NCBI GenBank assembly: GCA_015063335.1
Contig: SVUH01000010.1
Span: forward strand, 1 to 48,219
Reading direction: 5' to 3'
Length of the DNA: 48,219 nucleotides
From: Oscillospiraceae bacterium
GTDB taxonomy: Bacteria > Bacillota_A > Clostridia > Oscillospirales > CAG-272
In this document: in pieces, positions 31,812-39,402 of the stretch
Numbering within the stretch: position 1 is the stretch's first letter
How the letters are laid out: each line of letters begins with the position of its first letter
Translations under genes and position numbers: made by a program
Notes under the pieces: generated by a model
The model's input: only the letters and a program-made list of their open reading frames with translations
Told to the model about the DNA's origin: nothing
Database searches by the model: none

Positions 31812-33557
31812 ATGAAAAAAAGAATTTTATTAGTAGCGCTCGCATTAGTCATGTGCCTCTCGATGGTGCTGACATCATGCAACCTGTTCAAAAAGGACGA
31901 CGTCCAAGAGCTTGACTTCTCCGATATCTTCGCGCCAGTCTCGCAGAAAGACGACTACACCTACCTTTCAAGCTCCTCTACAATGAACATTGCGGGTAAC
32001 TTTATTAAAGCCAGCCCCTATTTCATAGTGACTGCTTTGCGGAACAACGGCGGAACAAGTCAGACTACCTATAATGTCTACGACGTTAGCGCTGAAACCT
32101 CTGTTAAGTCCTTTTCGGTATACAGCCAGTCGTTTACAAATTATTATTTCGACCTTATCAGCGACAAGCATTTTGCCGTTCTTAAAGAGACCTACGACCA
32201 ATATAACGATTCCTATGATAACTACTCCGGCAAATTCGGTACCTACATCCAATACAATGCCGAATACACCGTAGAGATCTATGATAAGTACGGAAGCATG
32301 GTTGACAGCGCAGATGCAAGCGGATGGGACTACAATTTTGATAACTATTACAACCGAGAATTTGAGAAATACATCACCAACAATAGCAACGGTTACGAAG
32401 ACGGTGAGCTCTTCTACGAGGGCAACAAGCTTTACAAGTACGAGAACGACGAAAAGGTCTTCATAAAGGAATTCGGCGTTGAATACATGCCCAACATCGA
32501 CCGCATCTTCCCTGTTGGAGACTACTACTGCTATTTTGGTGAAAGCAACTACAGCTATACCGTACAGATATTCAACTACGAGCTTGATCCCGTTGCAAAC
32601 TACGCTTTCCCCACTTACGCAAACTTTGAGAGCGATTCCCTTACATTCTTGCCTCTCGGCAACGACCGAATCTTTATTCAGTACACCGAAACGCTCCACC
32701 AGGATGCTAGAAATTACGATTTCAGAATGGGAGAGACGGGCAAGTACGACCTCGTTACACTCATACTCAACGTAAACAACAATACCGTTACCGAGCTTGA
32801 GGACGTAAACTACAAGGTTGCAAATATAGCACCCACTCGCGCAAAGAACATAGACGAGGATTACCTCAACGACGTAGTTGAAAACGTCGCTATCGTTTAC
32901 TATATTGATGAGAATGAGCATCTTGATATGTCCGCTACTAACTACTCGATAGTAGGATTGTCAAACAATGGCGCAATAACCGCTAAGATCAATATTGAGG
33001 GCTGCATAGCAGCGCTTCCCACGCCCTACGGCGATAATCTCTTCTACGCTCCCTCTGCAACCGATTACAATATGTACTATATCTACGATGCACAGGGCGA
33101 GATCGTATCCTACAGATCCATGGATAACGAAATTCACGGCGACTATATCTACACCGACTACGGCATATATACCTTGAACGGTAATAAGGTATATGATCTT
33201 GAGAACAAGGTAGTTTACCCGATGGGCGGCGGCTCTGCGATCATATACACCGAGGGCACAGAGGTCAAGACCTACTACCTCTTCCACGACGGTACGCTTA
33301 AGACCATCGGCGGTGTTGGAATGGCTTACAACATGACGGATCTGAAGTACTATGAGGACTACTTCTACACCGTCAAGGAAACCAATCATGCTGACTATTC
33401 TACGACCTACACCTACACCTACTACAACACAAGAGGTGACACGATCGGTACGTTTGATAACGAGCTTACAGCCGTTACGGAAAACGAGGATTACATGGTC
33501 ATGAGTAACTACGTTGACGGAAGCTATACTTACTACAAATTTGCAAAGAACTATTGA
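31812..33557 (+). CDS. Predicted surface lipoprotein, unknown function
   Basis: This 581-aa protein starts with a lipoprotein signal (MKKRILLVALALVMC, then a lipobox ending LTSC at residues 20-23), so it should be anchored on the outer face of the membrane. The mature part is rich in Tyr, Asn and Asp and has repeating YxxYD- and YxDYGIYTLNG-type strands. This suggests a beta-rich, possibly propeller-like fold. No catalytic motif or named domain is recognised. The start has AAAGGAG 9 nt upstream. The in-frame extension to 31734 begins inside the promoter and is rejected. It has its own terminator. Confidence 0.88.
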   Translation: MKKRILLVALALVMCLSMVLTSCNLFKKDDVQELDFSDIFAPVSQKDDYTYLSSSSTMNIAGNFIKASPYFIVTALRNNGGTSQTTYNVYDVSAETSVKSFSVYSQSFTNYYFDLISDKHFAVLKETYDQYNDSYDNYSGKFGTYIQYNAEYTVEIYDKYGSMVDSADASGWDYNFDNYYNREFEKYITNNSNGYEDGELFYEGNKLYKYENDEKVFIKEFGVEYMPNIDRIFPVGDYYCYFGESNYSYTVQIFNYELDPVANYAFPTYANFESDSLTFLPLGNDRIFIQYTETLHQDARNYDFRMGETGKYDLVTLILNVNNNTVTELEDVNYKVANIAPTRAKNIDEDYLNDVVENVAIVYYIDENEHLDMSATNYSIVGLSNNGAITAKINIEGCIAALPTPYGDNLFYAPSATDYNMYYIYDAQGEIVSYRSMDNEIHGDYIYTDYGIYTLNGNKVYDLENKVVYPMGGGSAIIYTEGTEVKTYYLFHDGTLKTIGGVGMAYNMTDLKYYEDYFYTVKETNHADYSTTYTYTYYNTRGDTIGTFDNELTAVTENEDYMVMSNYVDGSYTYYKFAKNY

Positions 33558-33575
33558 TATAGCATAATCATCGAG

Positions 33576-33610
33576 GCGCTGTCTCAAATTTGAGACAGCG
33601 CTTCTCTTTT
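33576..33610 (+). terminator. Terminator of the lipoprotein gene
   Basis: A perfect 26-bp palindrome (arms GCGCTGTCTCAAA and TTTGAGACAGCGC) is followed by TTCTCTTTT. Confidence 0.9.
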
Positions 33611-33635
33611 ATACCTTAAAAATGATATAAACCGC

Positions 33636-33664
33636 TTGCATTTTTTTCTCTGCCGTGATATAAT
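33636..33664 (+). promoter_or_regulatory. Promoter of the patatin-ackA pair
   Basis: TTGCAT and TATAAT are separated by 17 nt. The -10 ends 70 bp before the patatin gene start. Confidence 0.7.
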
Positions 33665-33734
33665 ATATATATCTATGACTTTGTGCACGGTGACGTGCCA
33701 ATATCCTTGCAACACAAGGAAGAAAGGAGAAGCG

Positions 33735-34598
33735 ATGAACATAGGCTTGGTTTTGTCGGGTGGCTTTGCAAAGGGCGCGTATCAGCTCGGTGCGCTTTAC
33801 GCGATCAAGGAATTTGTGCCCGTTGAGGATATAAAATGCATAAGCTCCGCATCCATAGGTACGCCGAACGCGTATGCTTTTGCTACGGGTAAGCTCGAGA
33901 AGATCGAGGGTATGTGGCACAACTTCGTCGATACCAATACACGCATGTTCATTACGAAAATTCTCCAGTCCTCGCTTCTCCAGCAAGATATAAGGAGCCT
34001 TTACGATCCCTCGGATAAGCTTGAAAATCCGTTTTACGTATCCCTTTGGGACGTAGCTAACCTCTCCGACTCCGCTTCCTGCTATCAGGACCTTGCAAAA
34101 ATAGAAAGCGAGGCTATCCCCGAATATCTCAAGGCGAGTATCTCGTTCCCTATATACAACAAGGCAGTCGAGATAGGAACGAGCCGCTACTTTGACGGCG
34201 GCTTTGTTGACAACATTCCCGTGTATCCCCTCGTCGAGCACGACCTCGACTACATAATCTGCGTTTATTTCGACGATATAAGCTACCGCTTTGAAAGCTC
34301 GCAGTTTGACGATAGGATAATAAAGATCACCTTTCCGAATATGAGTAACGTCAAAAATTCCTTCATCATAACGCAGGCGGAAATAGACAAAATGATCGAG
34401 GAGGGATATGAGCGCACCATGCACATTCTCCGCTCTATCTTCGCAAACGGCTACGACGACCTCGATCACGTCTATAAGTCTATAATATATCACAACAAGC
34501 AGCTCGGAGATCCCAAGCTCCGTCTCACGACTGACGTTGTAATAACCAACGTCAATAAGCTGCTCTCAAGATTTGCAAAACGAAAAAACATTCTCTGA
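33735..34598 (+). CDS. Patatin-like phospholipase
   Basis: This 287-aa patatin-family acyl hydrolase has the oxyanion-hole loop LSGGFAKGAYQLG at residues 7-19 and the catalytic Asp in DGGFVDN near residue 157. The nucleophile elbow, normally GxSxG, reads SASIG within ISSASIGTPNA, so the first Gly is replaced by Ser. The catalytic Ser is still present. AAAGGAG lies 6 nt before this ATG; the longer frame to 33636 overlaps the promoter. No signal peptide is seen, so it is probably cytoplasmic. ackA follows 31 bp later and may be co-transcribed. Confidence 0.88.
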   Translation: MNIGLVLSGGFAKGAYQLGALYAIKEFVPVEDIKCISSASIGTPNAYAFATGKLEKIEGMWHNFVDTNTRMFITKILQSSLLQQDIRSLYDPSDKLENPFYVSLWDVANLSDSASCYQDLAKIESEAIPEYLKASISFPIYNKAVEIGTSRYFDGGFVDNIPVYPLVEHDLDYIICVYFDDISYRFESSQFDDRIIKITFPNMSNVKNSFIITQAEIDKMIEEGYERTMHILRSIFANGYDDLDHVYKSIIYHNKQLGDPKLRLTTDVVITNVNKLLSRFAKRKNIL

Positions 34599-34629
34599 AA
34601 TTTATATAACATTTGAAAGGATAAAAAAC

Positions 34630-35835
34630 ATGAAAATTCTCGTACTCAACGCAGGAAGCTCCTCACTTAAATACCAGCTTTTCAATATGGAAAGCTCCGC
34701 AGTGCTCGCAAAGGGTACTTGCGAAAGAATTGGCGCGGGTGGAACTATAACCCACAAAAAGACGGGGGCTGAGCCCTTTTTCGAGGAGCTTGACCTCACC
34801 GACCACGGCGTGGCTCTCGCTCGCGTGCTCGAGCTTCTTACCTCCTCGGAATACGGCGTTATTTCAAGCGTTGACGAAATAGACGCTGTCGGACACAGAG
34901 TCGTTCACGGCGGTGAGCAGCTCAAAAAGTCTACTGTCGTTACCGAAAGCGTTATCAAATATCTTGAAACCATAGTTCCCCTCAATCCCCTGCACGGCCC
35001 CCCTGCTATCGCAGGAATAAAGGCATGCCTCGCTCTCATGCCTACCGTTACGCAGGTTACGGTATTTGATACGTCCTTCTACTCTGACATCGAGGACTTC
35101 AGATACGTTTATCCCATCCCCTATGAGTTCTACGAGGAGGACAAGATCCGCCGCTACGGCTTCCACGGCACGTCTCACAGATACGTAAGCGCTGAGCTTG
35201 CAAAGTGCCTCGGCAAGCCTATCGAGGAGCTTAAGATAATCACCTGCCACCTCGGCAACGGCTCGTCCATTACCGCAGTTGACGGCGGAGTCGCAATCGA
35301 TACGTCCATGGGCTTTACCCCTCAGGAGGGTATCGCAATGGGTACTCGCTCGGGCAGCATCGACCCCACGGTCGTTACCTACCTTATGAAGACCAAGGGA
35401 TACACCGCTGACGAGGTTGAGAACATTCTCAACAAGAAGAGCGGTCTTTTGGGGATCTCCGGACTCTCAAACGACTGCCGCAACGTCTCCGAGGCGGCTG
35501 CAAACGGCGACGCGCGCGCAACTCTCGCTATGAAAATTCTCACCAACGGCATAAAGAAGCATATCGGTGCTTACACAGCAGAAATGAACGGACTTGACGC
35601 GGTAGTATTCACGGCAGGTATCGGCGAGAACCAGTGGAACATTCGCGAAAATGTATGCCGCGATATGGAATACCTCGGAATTGAGATCGACGAGGAAAAG
35701 AACAAGAACTTTACGCGCGGTATTCCCTTTGACATCTCCAAGGAGGGCGCTCGCGTTGCAACGTGGATAATCCCCACGGACGAGGAATACATGATCGCTC
35801 TTGATACCGAAGCGCTGGCAAAGAATAAAAATTAA
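34630..35835 (+). CDS. ackA: Acetate kinase
   Basis: This 401-aa cytoplasmic enzyme interconverts acetyl phosphate plus ADP with acetate plus ATP, the energy-conserving end step of acetate fermentation. ASKHA-family motifs are complete: VLNAGSSSLKYQ (residues 4-15), GHRVVHGGE near 92, FDTSFYSDI near 148, FHGTSHRYV near 178, LGNGSSITAVDGG near 208 and FTAGIGENQW near 325. The start has AAAGG upstream. No pta gene is adjacent. Confidence 0.97.
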   Translation: MKILVLNAGSSSLKYQLFNMESSAVLAKGTCERIGAGGTITHKKTGAEPFFEELDLTDHGVALARVLELLTSSEYGVISSVDEIDAVGHRVVHGGEQLKKSTVVTESVIKYLETIVPLNPLHGPPAIAGIKACLALMPTVTQVTVFDTSFYSDIEDFRYVYPIPYEFYEEDKIRRYGFHGTSHRYVSAELAKCLGKPIEELKIITCHLGNGSSITAVDGGVAIDTSMGFTPQEGIAMGTRSGSIDPTVVTYLMKTKGYTADEVENILNKKSGLLGISGLSNDCRNVSEAAANGDARATLAMKILTNGIKKHIGAYTAEMNGLDAVVFTAGIGENQWNIRENVCRDMEYLGIEIDEEKNKNFTRGIPFDISKEGARVATWIIPTDEEYMIALDTEALAKNKN

Positions 35836-35850
35836 ACTAAAATAAAAATG

Positions 35851-35882
35851 AAAGTCGTCGGTACGCAGTGTCCGACGACTTT
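35851..35882 (+). terminator. Terminator of ackA
   Basis: An 11-bp stem (AAAGTCGTCGG with CCGACGACTTT, 10-nt loop) is followed by CTTCT. It is nearly the same sequence as the hairpin at 14601-14632, although the flanking genes are unrelated. Confidence 0.7.
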
Positions 35883-35885
35883 CTT

Positions 35886-36040
35886 CTACTTTTCTTTTAA
35901 AAAAGAAAAGGTAGCAAAAGAAAACTTTACAAGGTATTTTTTCTATATTATTCAATTAATATTTCCGTCTTATGCTATGCCAACAAAAACTTTATTTGTT
36001 TAAAGTTTTTTGGCTCCACCTTTTGTACACAAAAGGTGGA
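35886..36040 (+). repeat. Composite intergenic repeat (A then B)
   Basis: An A-type palindrome (CTACTTTTCTTTT facing AAAAGAAAAGGTAG) is followed by GCAAAAGAAAAC. The B words come next: TTCCGTCTTATGCTATGCC, AACAAAAACTTT, AGTTTTTTGGCTCCACC and a CCACCTTTT/AAAAGGTGG hairpin. It fills the gap between convergent ackA and pepD. Confidence 0.8.
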
Positions 36041-36046
36041 CGCGTC

Positions 36047-37483
36047 CTACTCAATCACTGCTTTAATGACGGTAAAGAAGCGTTCAAATGAAGCCTTGTC
36101 AAGGCGTTCGTCGGGTGAATGGAGGTCAAGCAGTACGGGACCGCAGGAGATAATATCCATATCGGGCACAGCCTCGCTGATAAATCCGCACTCAAGACCT
36201 GCGTGGATAACGGTAATTTCGGGCTTACGTCCGAAAATCGACTCAAATGCACTCACGTAAGCATCGCGGACCTCGGAGGTGGGAGCATAGCTCCAGCCCG
36301 GGTATCTGTTATAGTGTCGGGTAGTAGCACCGAGCGCGTGCGCGAGGTCGTCAAGCTCCTCCGAGGAGGCGTCAATTCTCGACTCAAACGACGAGCGCGA
36401 GGAGAACACAAGCTCAGCGCCCTTTCGGTCGCACGACACGATGCCGAGGTTTCTCGACCACTCAACAAGACCCTTTACGTCGTGGTTCATCTCAAAAATA
36501 CCGTTCTTAACGGTATGCATAAGCGTTACTATGCGCGCGGCAACCGACCTATCGATCACCTCTACGCTCTCATTCTCCGAGACACACTCGGCATAAAGCT
36601 CAAAGCCCGCGTCGTCACGGCAAAGTCCGTCCTGAAGTCTCGTGGCGAGCTTCTCGGCAAGAGTCCTGAGCGCGTCAAAATCCTCGGTTGCTACCAAAGC
36701 CACACACTCTCTCGGAATTGCGTTGTCCTTAGTACCGCCGTGTATCTCGATCAGGTCAAGCTCCGAGGATCTTGATAGCGAATAAAGCACTCTGCCCATA
36801 AGAATATTGGCGTTTGCTCTGCCCTTGTTAATATCCTCGCCCGAATGTCCGCCAAAAAGGCCGCGAACGCTAAGACGGGCAACGTATTTTGCGCACGTCT
36901 TGGTTGTGGTGATCGGGAACTCGACCGCCGAGCGCATTCCGCCCGCACAGCCTGCAAGTATGAGAGTTTCGTCCGCGCCGTCCATGTTTATCATACGGCG
37001 AGCGGATATTTTACTGTAATCAAACGACTTTGCGCCGTCAAGTCCGACCTCCTCAGCAGAGGTGAACAGGCACTCGAGAGCCGGATGAGAGCTGACACCG
37101 CCGTCAAGAACGTACAGCATTACGGCAACGGCAACGCCGTCGTCAGCGCCAAGAGTGGTTCCCCTCGCGCGTATCCAGCCGTCCTCCTCGTAAAGCTCAA
37201 GTCCGTCGGTGTCAAAATCATGCATAACGCCGTCGTTCTTCTCGCACACCATATCTGTGTGTCCCTGCAAAAGGAGCGCAGGCTCATTCTCGCGCCCCGC
37301 CGAGGCAGGCGCGCTTATAAGCACGTTGTTTGTATTGTCGCGGTAATATTCAAGACCGCGTACACGAGCAAAATCGCAGAGATACTCTGCGATTTTTTCT
37401 TCGTGGTACGAGGCTCTCGGGATAGCCGAGATCTCCTCAAAATATTTCATAAGTCCGCTGTAAGCGAAATTATCGTGTAACAT
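36047..37483 (-). CDS. pepD: M20-family aminoacyl-histidine dipeptidase
   Basis: This 478-aa cytoplasmic metallopeptidase of the PepD type cleaves beta-Ala-His and other Xaa-His dipeptides. The metal-site motifs are LLQGHTDMVCEKN near residue 75, TLGADDGVAVAVML near 112 and FTSAEEVGLDGA near 145, which contains the general-base Glu. The later FGGHSGEDINKGRAN is typical of PepD. C-terminal metal ligand candidates include VIHAGLECG. The length fits the family. It starts 12 bp after the mreB stop codon and probably shares its promoter. Confidence 0.93.
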   Translation of the reverse strand: MLHDNFAYSGLMKYFEEISAIPRASYHEEKIAEYLCDFARVRGLEYYRDNTNNVLISAPASAGRENEPALLLQGHTDMVCEKNDGVMHDFDTDGLELYEEDGWIRARGTTLGADDGVAVAVMLYVLDGGVSSHPALECLFTSAEEVGLDGAKSFDYSKISARRMINMDGADETLILAGCAGGMRSAVEFPITTTKTCAKYVARLSVRGLFGGHSGEDINKGRANANILMGRVLYSLSRSSELDLIEIHGGTKDNAIPRECVALVATEDFDALRTLAEKLATRLQDGLCRDDAGFELYAECVSENESVEVIDRSVAARIVTLMHTVKNGIFEMNHDVKGLVEWSRNLGIVSCDRKGAELVFSSRSSFESRIDASSEELDDLAHALGATTRHYNRYPGWSYAPTSEVRDAYVSAFESIFGRKPEITVIHAGLECGFISEAVPDMDIISCGPVLLDLHSPDERLDKASFERFFTVIKAVIE

Positions 37484-37495
37484 ATTTTCTCCAAA

Positions 37496-38551
37496 TCAAG
37501 TTCTTTTTTTGCGGGAGAGATCAATTCTATCCCCCACCACGTTGCTCTCAAGATTTTTAAGCAGCTCGCCCGTTCCTCTTACGACGCACGTCATCGGATT
37601 CTTGGCAACTCTCGTCTTGATACCCGTAACGTCCTCAATAAGTCGGTCAAGTCCGACGAGCTGGCTACCGCCGCCCGTCATAACGATGCCGCGTTTAAGT
37701 ATATCGCCCACAAGCTCGGGGGGCGTGCGCTCGATGACCGAGCAAATGCTCTCAATAACCGAGTAAATAGGCTCCATCATCGCCTCAAGCATTTCGTTTG
37801 AGGACAGAGTGATCTCCTTTGGAAGCTGCTGAACGAGGCATCTTCCCTTGACCTTCATAGTCTTTCGTCCGTCGGGCTCGTAGACCTCGCCTATCCTTAT
37901 CTTTATCTGCTCGGCAGTACGCTCGCCTATCGCCGTATCGTACTTGCGCCTTACGTATTTCATGATAGCCTCGTCAAACTTGTCGCCCGCAGTCTTGTTT
38001 GACTCCGAAACGACGATTCCGCCAAGCGCGATGACCGCAACGTCCGTAGTGCCTCCGCCAATGTCCACCACCATGCTTCCCATGGGGCTGCTGACGTCAA
38101 TTCCCGCGCCTATTGCGGCGGCAATCGGCTCCTCGACTATATACGTCTTTCTCGCACCCGCCTGCGTGCCCGCATCTATTACAGCGCGAGTCTCGACCTC
38201 GGTGACGTTCGTGGGAATACAGATGACCACCTTAGGCGGCAAGAGAGCATTTCCGCAAGCCTTGCGTATGTAGTGCTGGATCATCTTCTGCGTTATGTCG
38301 TAGCAGCTTATAACGCCCTCCTTGAGCGGTCTTATGACCTTTATATGCTCGGGATTGCGTCCAAGCATAGCTTGGGCTTCCTTGCCTATTTTAACAATAT
38401 GATCGGTGTTGGTGTCCACGGCAACGACAGACGGCTCCTCGAGAACGATGCCCGTTCCCTCGACGTAAACTATGACCGATGACGTGCCCAGATCTATTCC
38501 GATGTTTTTTGCAAACATTTTTTTGGCATTAAAGCCTTTAAATTTAAACAT
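37496..38551 (-). CDS. mreB: Rod-shape-determining protein MreB/Mbl
   Basis: This 351-aa bacterial actin guides elongation-phase wall synthesis at the membrane. ASKHA-fold motifs are present: phosphate 1 IGIDLGTSSVIVYV (residues 18-31), phosphate 2 VVDIGGGTTDVAVIALGG near 165, and MTGGGSQLVGLDRLIE near 300. Conserved stretches EEPSVVAVD and RPLKEGVISCYD are also present. I kept the start at 38551 because AGGGGGG lies about 6 nt upstream; Met12 is an alternative. mreC and mreD are absent here, so it could be an Mbl-type second copy. Confidence 0.93.
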   Translation of the reverse strand: MFKFKGFNAKKMFAKNIGIDLGTSSVIVYVEGTGIVLEEPSVVAVDTNTDHIVKIGKEAQAMLGRNPEHIKVIRPLKEGVISCYDITQKMIQHYIRKACGNALLPPKVVICIPTNVTEVETRAVIDAGTQAGARKTYIVEEPIAAAIGAGIDVSSPMGSMVVDIGGGTTDVAVIALGGIVVSESNKTAGDKFDEAIMKYVRRKYDTAIGERTAEQIKIRIGEVYEPDGRKTMKVKGRCLVQQLPKEITLSSNEMLEAMMEPIYSVIESICSVIERTPPELVGDILKRGIVMTGGGSQLVGLDRLIEDVTGIKTRVAKNPMTCVVRGTGELLKNLESNVVGDRIDLSRKKRT

Positions 38552-38592
38552 CCATACCCCCCTATAAGGGCTTTAATATCTTCTCATTATAT

Positions 38593-38621
38593 ATTATACA
38601 CTCATAGTGCGAAAATTGCAA
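38593..38621 (-). promoter_or_regulatory. Promoter of mreB-pepD
   Basis: On the minus strand, TTGCAA and TATAAT are separated by 17 nt, about 42 bp upstream of the mreB start. Confidence 0.75.
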
Positions 38622-38658
38622 GCGGAATTTTGTCGAACACAAAAAATTGCCCATTTTT

Positions 38659-39402
38659 TTACATTTTGTTTTTAGTTGCGAGCGCAAAGCACAAAATTCC
38701 TCGTGCTCCCGCCTTTTGCAAAAGACGTACACAAGCCGCCATGCTCGCACCCGTAGTGACTATATCGTCAATAAGGATCACGTATTTTCCGCTAACGTCA
38801 GCACCCTTATTGAAGACTATGCTATTTTTCGCATTCTCGGCGCGGCTCTTTGAGTCAAGCCTCTTTTGCTCGCGCCTTGAGAGTGAGCGAAGCGCTTTTA
38901 TACATTCGATCCCCGTCTGCCGTGATAAATTCTCGGCAAGCATTGCCGACTGATCGTAGCCGTAAAGCATGCGCGAGCGGCGGCTTCTCGGCACGAACGT
39001 AACGACAAAGCTCTCCTTATTCTCGGGATAGCCGAGCGTTATAAGCTCGTCCTCGATATTTTTATTAAGATACTCTCCCACAAAGCGCACGATACGCCGA
39101 CTCTTTCTGTATTTAAGCCAGAATATTATGCTCATCGGCGCACGGCGGCTGTTCTCCTTGTCGTAAAAAAACACCCGTCTAAGAGAAAGCGCTCCCGCGC
39201 GAGAGAGGATCTTCGGCATACACTCACATTCCGTCGCGCTCTTAAAGCACGTCTCACAGCTTTTTGTAAGAGATGCGTTCCACTTGATTCGGCAGTCATC
39301 GCAAAATGCCGTGTCCACGAGTCTCGGCAGTAGTATCTCCCCACAGCCAGCGCATTTGCGGATCTTCAGAAAGGTATCGATAAATTCCTTTCTCGTTATC
39401 AT
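38659..39402 (-). CDS. ComF-family phosphoribosyltransferase-like protein
   Basis: This 247-aa protein has N-terminal Cys pairs of a zinc finger (CAGCG near residue 18, CDDC near 35, CETC near 50, CEC near 59). A type I phosphoribosyltransferase fold follows, with the PRPP motif VILIDDIVTTGASMAA near residue 215. ComF proteins take part in DNA uptake and transformation in Bacillus, and their enzymatic activity is unclear. Its ATG overlaps the recD2 stop codon (ATGA), so the two genes are translationally coupled. Confidence 0.9.
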   Translation of the reverse strand: MITRKEFIDTFLKIRKCAGCGEILLPRLVDTAFCDDCRIKWNASLTKSCETCFKSATECECMPKILSRAGALSLRRVFFYDKENSRRAPMSIIFWLKYRKSRRIVRFVGEYLNKNIEDELITLGYPENKESFVVTFVPRSRRSRMLYGYDQSAMLAENLSRQTGIECIKALRSLSRREQKRLDSKSRAENAKNSIVFNKGADVSGKYVILIDDIVTTGASMAACVRLLQKAGARGILCFALATKNKM

